Shown here piece by piece: positions 12,849-25,100 of a DNA stretch of 64,000 bases (positions within the stretch are counted from its first letter, which is position 1; every line of letters begins with the position of its first letter). Position numbers and translations under genes: made by a program. The DNA lies in the NCBI GenBank assembly GCA_030141605.1, contig JAQGDQ010000020.1:310001-374000 (forward strand), written 5' to 3'. Under the pieces are notes generated by a model that was given only the letters and a program-made list of their open reading frames with translations, was not told the origin of the DNA and did not search any database. The stretch comes from Tubiluchus corallicola. Its lineage: Eukaryota; Priapulida; Priapulimorpha; Priapulimorphida; Tubiluchidae.

Positions 12849-12905
12849 GAGAAAACAGCTTCGCTAATTTACATAATCTTTAATGAACTTAAGACAAATT
12901 AAGAA
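12849..12905 (+). pseudogene. P0: scrap of a pentraxin-family last exon
   Basis: About 55 bp match the last exon of P3 around 46494-46551, sharing AAAACAGCTTCGCTAATTTA and a diverged continuation through GACAAATT. This codes the TASLI motif of the C-terminal helical extension. The rest of the exon is gone and the frame is not maintained. Same strand and order as the 5509-5623 exon, consistent with both being ends of one destroyed gene. Confidence 0.45.
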
Positions 12906-13336
12906 CTATATATACAAAGCATTTACACGATTCATATTACACGCCTAAACATATTTTTGTGACAGTACATTCTGTATAAAATATAACGTTAGTTTACTGG
13001 CTTTGTGACTGAAGAGTGATAAATGTGTCATTGTCAGACGATAAAGCCTATGCTAGCTATTGAATTTAAAAATCTGAAAACGGCATTTGTGTTGTGATAT
13101 ATTTTCATCAATAGGTCATTTGTTAACTGACTGATAAAATAAAACCGCAAATAAAGCAAAAAATGGGATTGATAGGAGAATATGTATGTGCACACACATA
13201 ATATATTTGATTTTGTGTGGGTATTTTTAGCTAGGCTGATTTGTTAATTCGACTCATTCAAATTCACGTATATCATGTGTTAAGAACTTACACGTTGTAT
13301 CAAATTCCAAGTATTTTTGCCACGTTTTAGCACCAC

Positions 13337-13373
13337 ACACACACGCACGCACGCACGCACGCACACACGCACG

Positions 13374-13405
<32 letters not shown>

Positions 13406-13421
13406 CACACACACACACACG
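13337..13421. repeat. (CA)n microsatellite
   Basis: CA dinucleotide run with CACG interruptions; left edge of repeat B copy 1. Confidence 0.95.
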
Positions 13422-13852
13422 TGCTTCCGTTCTTTCCTCGCCATAATTATCTTCTCCTTATCTCCCCCATCTCAAATTCTCGCACTTTTTGTAATAGAGT
13501 TTGCAATTATGCTCAACCTTAATTATAAAGCTGTTAAAAAGTTGTATACTCGGGCTGTAAACTCTTGCCCCATTATTATTTTTCAATTGTCATTCTGTTA
13601 AATGAATCGTGCTAATAACTGCATGCAAAATAATTGTTTGGTGGATTACGCAGTAAAATAAACATTAAAATAATAAAGGAAAAATCTACGATATGTATAT
13701 TTTTATGCTCGAAATGAAATAATACTAATAATGATGATGATGATGACAATGACGACGACGATGACAACGACGATCATAACTCGTAATAACGCTCTATTTA
13801 TAATGCCAAACTCGCTTAGCGTCAATTTTTTTTGCAATCCGGTTTGACTGTC

Positions 13853-13879
13853 ATAATAATAATAATAATGATGATAATA

Positions 13880-13974
<95 letters not shown>

Positions 13975-13991
13975 AATAATAATAATAATGT
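13853..13991. repeat. (GAT)n/(AAT)n microsatellite
   Basis: A long GAT run with AAT at both ends. The poly-Met and poly-Ile frames across it are artefacts. Confidence 0.97.
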
Positions 13992-14501
13992 CCTGCTGTA
14001 GTCGAAACATCATAGCTCGCTTGTTATCTATAAATTTTATACATTTTCTGAAGATGCTAAATGACTGTGTAGTTATAACACCTTTATCTGTACTGGATTT
14101 TTCAATACATGGCACACGAGCAAAAAATGAAAATGCAAAAGTCAGACTCTGTAAATTTTTATTTATTGAAATTCATACGACCTCTATCCTTCCAGAACTT
14201 TCAAGAAAAATGCACAAGTGTTTTTTAAACGAGTACCTAACATATTTCTTCAGAGAAATTATGCTAATCGCACTAGACCTAGACAAGACCAATGGTCATT
14301 CAGGGCAACGATCTACATAAATACACAAAACACACAACGATCTACATAAAATACACAAAAAGCAAAATTTAAAATCCCATGTAAAATCGAACTACAGGTA
14401 TAGCTGTATAGCTTTACAGATATATACAGTACATCCGGGTGTTTTCAGACTGGGCCAGCTATAAAAAATCAATTGACAATGTTACTATAGGCATCTCCAT
14501 T

Positions 14502-14791
14502 TTAATTATAATATCTAGACCTAGGCCTAGACGTACTGAGGCGCGCCCCAATTTGTCTAAGTTCGTCAGAAATTATGTAAATTAGCGAAGCTGTTTTCTT
14601 GGCAATGCCAGTGATGAAGTCAAAGAGTATTTCTAACTCATCTTCTCTCAGAGCACACACTCTTTCCATTTCAATTGGTCCAGGGCAGGTAGATTGACCT
14701 TTCATCAAACCACCAATAAGCTGCATAACTGGGGTTTCCCAATTAAAGATGTAGGAGTCATCATTATTTAAACAGGACTCCATCATCGAAT
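14502..14791 (-). pseudogene. Orphan last exon (P3-type) in the inverted duplication
   Basis: Same length, phase-1 acceptor (TTTTTCCAG) and stop position as P3 exon G, with few substitutions. The frame is fully open: it starts SMMESCLNNDD, contains the FNWE block and STCPGP, then the helical C-terminal extension (CALREDELEILFDFITGI, TASLI) and an arginine/serine tail. The only other pentraxin exon upstream on this strand is 17001-17148, and those two cannot be joined in frame. No exons A-E exist here, so it is an unexpressed fragment unless captured by another transcript. Confidence 0.7.
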
Positions 14792-16031
14792 CTGGAAAAA
14801 ATGTTTTAATCTTAGTAAATTGCTATTATGTTCAAAATAAATTTTGTGACACATGACAGATGCGAATATACTGGAGCAGTTCAAACGCGAAAAAATGAAT
14901 ACTTATTTGGTAAGAATTGTGATTACAATATTATATGATTTAGAAGTTTATGGAACGTTCGTCTTTAGCTAGTCAGAAATTCACTTGAGGGTGATTTCAT
15001 TAAGTTGAAAATAGAACCTGCATCACTGAAACTCAACAAATAAAGGCTTAAGGTGCAGTCAAAACCGCCCAGATGCAATTTTCCTAACGATACTCATCCG
15101 TTTGGTAAACTGGTTCAGTATTCCTGAACTTTCGTAACTAAGCACACCAGTACCCATGTCTAAATTATGTACATTATCGTGACGCAATTACTATGAAAAT
15201 AACTTATTAAACTTTCAAGCAAGTAGTGTTACTCAGTTACTACTTTAATCAGTATGATAATTTCACAAAAAACATTTAGGCCTATTATCTTTATTCGTAC
15301 GTAGCACTCTAAGTTCGAAAAAACTGAATCCAGATCTGATGCCGTAATATTTCTTCAGACGTTTCTTAACCCATCAGGTAGTTTATCAAACATAAAAACA
15401 TTTTCAAATGGCCCCTTTAGCCCTGACCTATTCATTTGTTCATGACTTTGCAAGGAGCATATTACTATGTTTTAGGGATCTTTGTCAAGGGAAATGACTG
15501 GGAGAAAATCCAGTGCCGGATTAATCATTAGGCAAACATAGCACACGCCTTAAGGCCAGCCAAAAATCGGGCCACAAAAAATCAGGAAAAAATTCATAAG
15601 TTTTCAGGTGGTGATAAAAATTTCTTTCCTTTATTTTTACACGTAAATAAATGTTTTGTATTTTTTACTGTGACCTTTGCAATAACGAATGAATGAGACA
15701 CCATTCTGACAGGAACGTTTGTCGAAAATTTTAACTTAACATAGTTGATGAATAGCACCTTATTTTTTGTTAACCATGTGATAATTTTGTTTGCTTTTTT
15801 GTCGTAAAGGCTCTGCTATTTTGTTTTTCTTTAAGAAATTAATCTATCGTGTGTTTCTTTTAGAGGAATACCTGCTACAGTTTAAATTTCGCACTTCTTG
15901 TGTAAAGCATGTCTGGTCCTAATACATCTCATGATGATAGGGGGTCACTGTAGTTGTCCAAGATATTTTCTCTTGCACCTGGTCCTTTTAATCTTGCTGC
16001 TTAAGCTCTGAGGGCGTAGTATAAGCTGTAT

Positions 16032-16505
16032 GTGGAAGATTTTGAAGACTGGTTAAGCTTTCAAGCTATTCCGCTGACTGCTGATCTCAAAAACTCCTGG
16101 CTTCTGAATAGGATGGAGTTAGATGTTACAAGGATTCTGCGAGGTTTAAAACTTGTTATTCAAGATTCTGTAGGCAGTCGACTAGATAGCTATGAATCTG
16201 CGAAAGCGCCACTTTGCAACAGTATTTTGCTGCCCCTGCTAACTCAGTGTATGAATGTTATGCCTTTCGAGCAGGGTCCTAATGAATGCATTGACAATTT
16301 ATTCGCCGAACTGAAAATCTTGGCTAAAAATTATAGTTTTACTGACAGCTCCTATGAAACCAATGACAACCAAATGGTGCATGACCAAATGATAATAGGG
16401 TTAAAGTTCGTTCACATCAGGAGAAAATTACTGTCTGAAAAGAAACTCACTTTTTCCATTGTCATCGATATTGACGAGCCAGTGAGTCTTCTGCTAGGCT
16501 GCTGA
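16032..16505 (+). pseudogene. gag-like fragment of an LTR retrotransposon
   Basis: A 157-codon open frame. The centre reads DNLFAELKILAKNYSF followed by MVHDQMIIGLKF and RRKLLSEKKLTF. This is the pattern found in many gypsy-type gag proteins: a helix with ELK-LAK-C/Y-F, then a 'DQ-I-GI---R-KLL-E--LT' block. Nucleocapsid zinc knuckles, protease and pol are absent. It is antisense to the orphan pentraxin exons and sits in what would be their intron. The inverted copy at 44579-45078 is frameshifted. Assignment to gag is by motif memory only. Confidence 0.5.
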
Positions 16506-17000
16506 AATGAGTGAAGCTCAGCAACACTCTGAAGAATTTCCTTTTTTGTTGGCCATGAAACTGTAGCAATACACTTAAGAAATCCAAGTATTGGTCCTGA
16601 CAGGAAATGGGGTATATCGTAAAACATAGTCCATTGAAAAAGTCCAAGAAAGCCAAGGGCGAACTAAGCATATGGGCACATGTACCAATAGTAATTACTG
16701 TAAAAAATATTGGTTGTTCTAAATTTTTACTCAATAAATTTTCTTTTTCTAAGTTTAACTGATTTTCTTTTCGTCGGTGAGCCCAAAATATCTGTGGTTT
16801 CAGGTCACTTATCAAAATGGGCATTAGGGCCAGCAGAGCCTTAATCTGGCACTGAGAAAATCCCCAAGCAGCGATGAAAGCCAAGCTGCCCATTGACCAC
16901 TAAGCCCCCGACTAACTAGAAACAGCAGTCAGAATAAAAACATTAAGTACATTGTAAAAGAACTGTCAGTCAGTGTTGTCTGCTTAATAAATCTCATTAC

Positions 17001-17148
17001 CTATAGCCTATTGCTACAATGATACCCGTCACCATTCCTCGAAAACTTTGACTTGCTGTGAAACCAGTGCCCACATCAGTCTGATCCTGTCCAAATATTA
17101 AGCATCCGCCCGAATGTATTGGCCCAGGAATAGAACCGTAATTACCAG
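17001..17148 (-). pseudogene. Orphan pentraxin-domain exon (P3 exon F type)
   Basis: 148 nt, the same as P3 exon F, with acceptor TTTCAAG and donor GTAATG. It codes the core pentraxin block: a G-rich turn, GGCLIFGQDQTDVG, GFTASQSFRG. This corresponds to the Ca2+-binding loop of CRP, with the third acidic ligand replaced by Thr. After the block the frame reads VAIGYR instead of the usual 'IWD--L' ending, so the exon looks truncated at its 3' end in both copies. Confidence 0.7.
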
Positions 17149-17289
17149 CTTGAAATTAAACAAAAGTAAATTTAACATCAAAGGCGTCTTTCATTAAGTT
17201 ATTACAAAAATGACGTGAAATTAAGAGGTTTTGAAAGCGAAGATCGCGTTGTTTTATGTTGTTTTAGGGCGTGTATACAGATATTTTCA

Positions 17290-18352
17290 TAAGGTACGGA
17301 ATGACCACAAAGGTCTGTTATGTAAGGTTTGTGGAATTTGGCAACACTTGATATGTAATCTAACGACAGAGCAAGACAGTGTTTTAACTAGTGTAGATTT
17401 GTGGTACTGTACAAATTGTCTTGCAGATATATTGCCCTTCAATAATATAGAAAATGAAATACAATTCAAAAACGCTATTGACCTGATCGATATACCCGAT
17501 TCAGTTACCTTACAACTTGCTGGATTACATCTAAATCCATTTGATTATAATGAAAGATTATTGTCTTCACAATATGCAGATTTTGATACAGACCTAAACT
17601 TCTATAACAGAATAGGTAGATTAAAGTGTGACTATACTGTCCACGCTGAATGGTGAATTTTCGATACTATCTTTTACAGAAACCTGGCTTAATGATCAGA
17701 ATAAAGATCAGTTTTCAATAAAACATTATAATCACTACTCAAAAACCCGCAAACAGAGAACAGGTGGAGGGGTTTCCCTGTATATAAAGGATGATTTAAA
17801 CAGTAAACCTCGTAATGGCTTAGACTGTTTCGATGAACTAACCTGTGAATCACTGTTTGTTAAAATTACCCAAGAACATACAAAAATGGTCTTAGTTGGA
17901 GTGTTATATAGACCTCCGGGTACCAGTATCCCAGTATTCCTTGATGGTTTAGATAATCTTCTCTCTAAAATAATTGATAAAAACAAACACATCTTTGTCT
18001 GCGGCGATTTCAACTTAAAATTGCTTAACTGTGACTCACACGAAGGAACTGAATCTTTTCTCAATTGCCTACCTAGTCATTCATTGTATCCCTTAATCAG
18101 CAACCAACAAGAATTACTACTTACTCAGCAACTTTAATCGATAATATATGTACAAACTGTGTGTCAAATGACAACCTAAACTCGGGCATTCTCTACAGTG
18201 ACATATCTGACCAATTTCCCATTTATTCAGTAACTAGCTTGAAAGCACTTCATTCAAAACCAGTAGTTTCAAAATTTAGAATCTTTAATGATAGCACTGT
18301 CGCAGACTTCAAGTCCAAACTAGCATCCCATGACTGGTCCCAAATCTTTTGC
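17290..18352 (+). pseudogene. LINE fragment: PHD-type finger and endonuclease
   Basis: Two overlapping frames. At 17290-17620 there is a Cys/His finger (CKVCGIWQHLIC, then WYCTNCLADILPFN), the PHD-type finger seen at the start of many CR1/L2-type non-LTR ORFs. From about 17640 a shifted frame carries an apurinic-like endonuclease: FTETWLND, GGGVSLYIKDDL, GVLYRPPGT, VCGDFNLKLL, then a diverged C-terminal block ending ILYSDISDQFPIYS. Several frameshifts. The reverse transcriptase is absent; the sequence is cut at about 18352 where the 9.7-kb duplication begins. Confidence 0.8.
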
Positions 18353-18850
18353 AGTGCATTTGGAAAACTATGAGCAATGCAAGATGTATAAATTAAAGCT
18401 AGCAATATGGGTAGAAGCCCAGTTGCGTATGTATAATATTCCGCTTGGAGCCGATCAGGGCCTGGACTTTTGTGGTGAGACAGGCTAGACATGGCATCCT
18501 GAACCTCTCTTACAGTGATTGCAGGAGCATTGTTTAGGTTGGTAGTCAGAGATTCCTTTAGCCTAATTGGTAGATCGCAATTGTCAAGAGAATTAAGAAG
18601 TGCCTGGTAGTGGTTCTTCCACATATCACATATTTGCTTTTCGCCAGTGGTTTACCCAATGCGGGAAGGGAGGAGAGTTGCTTAGAATTTGACTCCTTTT
18701 TAATGGATGCCCAGAATTGATATGAATTACAGTGCATATATCTGTAGGCTCTCCGATCAGCAACAATAACCTGCTCATTTCTCTTACATGCTCGGAGAGA
18801 ATATTTGAATTGAGCTCGAACCTAGTGCATTGCTTCTGAAATTGGACCTT
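18353..18850 (-). pseudogene. LINE fragment: start of reverse transcriptase
   Basis: The minus strand reads a non-LTR linker and RT entry: WASIKKESNS, ICDMWKNHYQALLNS, VREVQDAMSSLSHHKSPGPD, AEYYTYATG. The KSPGPD box is the RT N-terminal signature of LINEs. The matching sequence in the second duplication copy (from 50880 downward) continues about 1 kb further into the palm domain; here it is cut by the duplication breakpoint. Confidence 0.8.
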
Positions 18851-19102
18851 GACGATTTTTGTCTTTCAGTCAGTTTTGGTCAGTTTTAGTTCTAGAACAA
18901 AATTTCAGTCTACCATTGATATATACTATTGTACATGTTTTCATTCAACTGGCTCCTTTGCACGTGACTACCTCTTTATGCAATCTGTGTTAGGTGAGCT
19001 TACATACCACTGTTCTTTTTTCATGACAACACGTTTATAATCTGTCATTTAGCTAATATGCAATTTTACGCATCCATTTTTATGTAGTTCAGCTGTACAA
19101 TT

Positions 19103-19181
19103 ATGAATACTGCAGTAGTTATTTTAATGACGTTTATTGCCGAATCAAGCGCACATCCATCCGTAAAGATTCATACACGAC
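19103..19181 (+). CDS. P1 exon 1: signal peptide
   Basis: Starts at ATG, followed by a hydrophobic core (VVILMTFIA) and small residues SSA before HPSVKI. Ends phase 1 at C|GTAAGT. The in-frame upstream codons contain a TAG, so this is the first usable ATG. Confidence 0.82.
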
Positions 19182-22100
19182 GTAAGTATTGATCAAATCA
19201 AGTCATTTGGTTTTTTCCTGAATCAAAAATAAATAAGCGATTGGTATAAGTTCAATAACCAAACAAACGGGAAGGAGACGCAGAGATACGTGATTTACAG
19301 TAAAATTCATTCACGTAAAGTTTTACATTTACAGTTTCAATATATTTTTATTGAATAAGAAATATTGCAACATGGCTTGAACAGACAGTTTCTAACAAAT
19401 GATAAATGTTCTCATCAATGAAATGTGGCACTTAGTAGAGTGCAGGTAATAGACAAACAGTAGAAGCATTACAGTATGACTACTAGCATAAATATATACA
19501 TAGCAGAATGTTGAGAAATAAATAAATATTACTCTGTAATCAATATAAACTAGTACAGAGACTAGAAGCGCTTAGTTAGAAATATAAATTTCTTTACAAG
19601 CTTAAATACTTGAATATTAACAGATATACTTAAGTGTGGATTACCATGAAGAAACAGATAAACGAGTTCATTTGTTGACAACATGAATTACACGAATTTA
19701 AATAATCGAGAGTTGATATCATGAAGTATTAGCGTATTATTTATTTAGAGCAAGCCTCCCTTTTAGATTACAGACCAAGTGTGAAGCCATAGTAACGCTA
19801 CTTCAGTAACAGTAATATCGAACTAGCCATTGGCTCTTCCCGATTCTGGTTACTATCTTTTGTAATGTAAAGTTGTAAACCAGTGTAACTGCGAGTTTTT
19901 TGCTTTTTCAGCGGTTATCCGCAGTCATGGGAAGACCGATAAAATATTGTTATGTTTTTCAGCTTGAAAACATCAATCAATTTTTAGTATATTTTCACTG
20001 AAGCTACATTTTGATTATGTTAACTGTATAGGTGCCAATCGATATGATCCTACAAGATTCACTTTCCCGAGATATGATTCTATACAAAGCGATCTAACTC
20101 AGTATAAAAGCTTCGTGGAATCTTCTGTGACAGACCTTCAAAGTAAGTAGACCAAATTACATTTATACGTGTATCAGGCTGACGCAGATAGAATTACGTA
20201 ACACGTAATATGTGAATATTTTTAATATTAGTCGATGTACGTGTATAATAGACTTAATTTAGAAGAAAGCTTTTATGCTAAATTCGTTGAATTTAAAATT
20301 AAATGCAAACGTATGTTTAATATTTAGTTTCCCTTTAATAGCGTACTTAATTTAATATGTTTAGTAATGCATAAGGATTACGCAAATGTTATACACTTCC
20401 CCGGGCATATACAGTTCCACGAATGTGTATCTACAGTGCTTATTATGATGTCCTTCAACATTTTATCATGTTACACGTTTTTCTGCATGTGTAATGACTT
20501 GCATGCAGTTAAAGGGCTACAGCTTTATACATTTTCGTTTAAATGAAACTTACCGCAAATAAGCCTAGTGTGGTAAAATTTTGGATACATTCTAAATGCG
20601 ATTTACATATAAAGGGTAACTAGGAAAAGCATATATAGTCTAGTCTTTTTTATAAATGGGCAACATAGCCAGTCTTATCAGTTTAACTACTCTGAATCCG
20701 AAAAACCTGTTGCCATCTCGAAAAATTAGCGGAAAGGGGCTAAACGCAAAAAAACATGGCTGCCAAGTTTTTGTGCAAACAACGTAAATTAAGAGAAACG
20801 TTTACAAAATTAATATTAAGAAGGCAACATGACAGCTATTCCAAGGTTCCAGTTGGACCCGAGGAACTCATTTCTGTCATTTTCATTTCAAAAATGGTTA
20901 CCGTTTTCAAAATGGCTGCCAAGCAATAATGCCGATCACGCTATTGCATTAACTGTTTTATCATAGATTTATTAGACAAACAAGAACCAATCAACTGGAT
21001 CTTCTCGAATCTAGATAGCTGCTACTAGTATGAAAGTAATACAAAGCGATTCAAACAGCCCAATAAGCTAAAAACAAAACGGCCGACCTTGTTGACTCTA
21101 AATACTGTTAGATTAATAACTAATAATAAGAAATGAGCAAAAAAGATAGTGGCTGTCGCTGACGTGCTTGACGTATAGTCCAGCAAAATCGTGAAAATTG
21201 TTCATTTCGTGTAAAGGTTATAAATTTAGCAGAATGCTAGAATGTCAAGGTAAGTAATTTTGGATAAAAAATTATTCAATATGGGCGCCATTTTCAAGAT
21301 GACCAAAAAGATGGCTCGCTAGCATGTAAAGGCTATAATATATCTTAACCATTAGAACAGATAAGAAGATTTTGGTGTCATGCAGGGGCCAAGCAACCCA
21401 TAAATAAAACTTAAGCTCTAGTAGCTAAGATACGGCTTTAAAAAAATTAGCAATAGCCTTCATCTTCTTAGCAATTTTTGAAATGGTGGCAATATTGGAT
21501 GATTTTCGTCTGACCTCATATCCAAAATTGATCACTTTGATGGGTTTGAATTTTATGTAATATAACCTTTATATGCCAGCGAACCATGTTGGCCATCTTG
21601 AAAATAGCGCCCATATTGCAAGACTTATTTTATCCAAAATTAATCACCTTGACATTCTAGTATTCCGCTAAATTTTATAACTTTTACACGAAATGCACGG
21701 CAGCCATTTTCCTTTTTGCTCATTTTTAAATATTAGTTATTAGTCTAGCAGTATTTAGAGTCAAGGTCGAATTAACAAAAATGACCTGCCTTATATTTTT
21801 ATAATAAATCCTTAGATGAAACAGGTAATATAATTAGTCGGCACAATTTATTTTTGTATGGCAGCCATTTTGAAAACCGTGACCATTTCTGTACAAAAGT
21901 AACAGAAACGGGTAGCAAAGTCAATGGAATAGATGTCATCATCACTTCATAATATCAATTTTCAGGGAACTTGTTTTGATTTACATTGTGTGCGCAAAAA
22001 ATTTGCAGCCACTGTATTTTTTGCATTTTTTACCATTTTCCATTAGATTTTCAAGCCAACAACAAACTTTGCTAACATTGGCTATGTTGCCCACTTTTAG

Positions 22101-25100
22101 AAAAAATGCCTCTAGAAATTTATAGAAGCTCCTTTCATGATTTTCTTCTAGTCTAATGACGGCCATTTTGAAGGCGGTCGTCATTGTTGAAATGAAAATT
22201 ACAGAAATGGGTTCCACGAGTCCAACTGCCTTGGAATAGATGTCATAACGGCTTTTAATGTTAATTTTCTAGAAATTTCTTTTAATTTATGCACACTTCA
22301 GCACAGAACCTCAAGTACTACGACTAAAACAAAAATCTGCCTCGAAAGAACACTCATTCAGAAGTTAAAAAGAACAGCTTTTAGTTAGCCATTCTTAGCA
22401 CGGAAACGGAGATGGACTATGGAGACGGACGGGCTTCAAAAAAATCTAATCGATGGACGGGACTCAGGGTTGGCAGTCCTAGCACGTAAGTCTGACAGCA
22501 GACTTTGGCTGGAATCCGAATAATATATATGGTAACGTGCTACTCACTGGACCTAACTAGAAGATAAACAGTAGCTGAATGTGACATATTATATTAAGGT
22601 GGTGTGCTTGCAATTAAGTGTCCCAGTGGTCCCAATGTGTGCTTCGTTATTGTTCAGTTGGGTATGAGCCTGCCGAATCAATCACAATGTCACCTCAGTG
22701 CAATCAGAATCATCAGATTACAGGTATTTTAATTTTGTTGTAGGTCTGACCCCAACTTGTACAAACGCTACAGAAGAGACTATGGTTGTATTTCCGGAAC
22801 GTGGTACAGAAGATTATATAAAACTAAATAATGTAATCACTACTGATTTGGACGCCATGACAACATGCATGGTAAGCCTCATTTCTGTAAAAAACTCAGA
22901 GGAACATAAAGAAGCTGAGTCTGCTGAAATGATTTTATCCTAGTCATAGTCGTCCACTATGGTTCCGAAGGGTAAAGAGATGAACACTATAGGTTTTTAA
23001 CAAATGTTGCTACCTTCTCACTCATCACTTACTATGATATACTGTAGGAGTACCTAACTAGAACAAAAAGGCCACATAAATCTGAAGGCAAATGATGTTT
23101 TACCAAGATGCAATCACTCAAATCTCGAATCTTTTTGACAATCTAGTGAACTGAGTGTCTGATATCTATTTTGTGACAGAACAAATAGACTGTAATGATT
23201 TTGTTAATTTAATTTAAATGCTGCACTCGATTATTTTCCCTATAACCTCGTGAATAATGACTAGTGGGGCATTATTGCCTATCGCCAGCTATCTCTAATA
23301 TCACTATAAATGTAATTTTCTAGTGGATGAAAACTGACGTCCCATTTACTGGTAATCCTGAAGCCAAAGATGATGACATTGCACTTATGTCATATGCTAC
23401 TGGTCCGGCTGCTGCATCTAACCAGTTTTTAGTCTTAGTGCGAGGAAACGACATTCTTGTATTTGTCAATGGAGAGCTACAGTGAGATTATACTACGAAC
23501 TACTAACATAAGATTCTATTTCTTTCACAATAAAACTTTTTCTTTGATCTTTTTCAGACTTTTCTAAAAACTTCTATACTTTTGTCTCACATAATTTGTC
23601 AAAACTTTTCAAATGTTAAGGTTCTTTCTTACACTTTCTTAGAAATGTGAAATTCAGGCAAATGAGTCGTTGATGATGTGTTGATATACAGCCTAAAATA
23701 AAGGTACGCCAAGAAAAACTCAACTTTCAAATTGGCCTATAATTATGTAATTTTATGATCTATTTGAAAGTAGTATAACAATACCTAGAAATGTATTGAA
23801 ACATCATTATATTCTAGCTTATTGCTGGCATATGGAGTGTTATTCCGAACTGAAAAAACCGATCCGAACCGATATGAACCGATACCGATTTTTCCCAAAA
23901 CCAGTATCGAATCGATATATTATTGATTATCTTTGAAAACAGATGATGATTTCCTCAAAACCAATACCGATTAACCGATCATTGATTATTGTTTAGATCA
24001 GCTATAAATGCAAATTATGAACATTTGTGTTCACAAGTGGAAAATTACAAATATCTTTCAAAACTGGAGATGTTTGCCTGTCCATGTTTAAACATCTTGC
24101 TGCTAATGCTATCAAGTAATTACGCAACGAGAGACCTTCACAGTTTATGTTGAAATATGTATAAGCGTTAGTGTTGTTCCGAACCCGAAAAATCCATCCG
24201 AACCGACACAGATTTTTATTTTCCTCGAAACCAATACCAAACCAACACAGATTTTTTTATTTTCTTCAAAACCGTTACCGAACCCGCATTTTTTCGCAAA
24301 TACCGGAACCAATCTGTCGGAACAACACTTCACTTAGGTATAGAAATTCTATGGGGTATCGGTTTTTAGAAGTGCAATTTGATAGTATAGCACAATTTTA
24401 TCAGTAAGAGCAACAGTGACATACCAGATTCTCATATGATCTTCAGTTTCCTTATCGCTAACAAATTACCTATAATGCGTCCATACTACCACACTTGCCG
24501 CACAAATGTCAAGTTTATAATGGAATTCAATTATAAATAAACCGTGAAAGAATGGAAATGTTTACCACGTAAATGCTGCAATGACACTTTATTAAATACT
24601 AATACACAGTTAACGCTGTTACGTTATTTTACTATGGCAGGACGATTACAGATATTGCAGCCAATCTGAGGGACAATGAATGGCATTATGTTTGTATTGG
24701 CTGGTCAATGGACGGTTCATTTTGCGTAACAGTGGATGGAGTAACAGGTCCGTGCAAACGTGCTTCCATTTAGTTTTTTCATTACACTAGACAAATAATT
24801 ATTTTATTTCCACCTACACAAGTTTTAGTAGCTCTTGCTTCTTAAATAATACCTCGCACTATACATATGCCATGGAGTTTTCACATTTAGAATTCAATGA
24901 AGTGACATGTATAAATTAATTTCAATGAATCTTATATGCTAAAAATTAAAAAACATAAACAGTTGAGAGTGATAATAATTATTAATTCAAAAGATAATTA
25001 TCCTTTATTTATATTAAAAAATATTGTGTACAGTTACTGTAACAGTTTGCAACTATTGGACTACCCAGTTAGGATAATGTGTTTCTAGTTCAGTTTAATC

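Larger units (their letters stand above)
13337..13998 (+). repeat. Repeat B, copy 1
   Basis: A roughly 330-bp core (13421-13730), nearly identical to 29475-29775, is flanked on the left by (CA)n and on the right by a trinucleotide run ending in TCCTGCTGTAGT. The core starts CGTGCTTCCGTTCTTTCCTC and ends near TTTTTATGCTCGAAAT. No protein is encoded. The same arrangement in both copies suggests a dispersed element with simple-sequence ends, perhaps SINE-like or a microsatellite-flanked MITE. No RNA polymerase III boxes or terminal inverted repeats were identified. Confidence 0.7.
13999..17275 (-). repeat. Inverted duplication, left copy
   Basis: The reverse complement matches 43819-46881 end to end, including two pentraxin-family exons of identical lengths (148 and 290 nt) and a gag-like fragment. 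The inner edge abuts repeat B and the outer edge abuts a LINE fragment. The two copies face each other about 26.5 kb apart. Divergence is a few percent by eye, with small indels. Confidence 0.85.

Noticed and set aside
13832-14115. Long poly-Met and poly-Ile open frames
   Set aside because: They are translations of the (GAT)n/(AAT)n microsatellite and have no coding basis.
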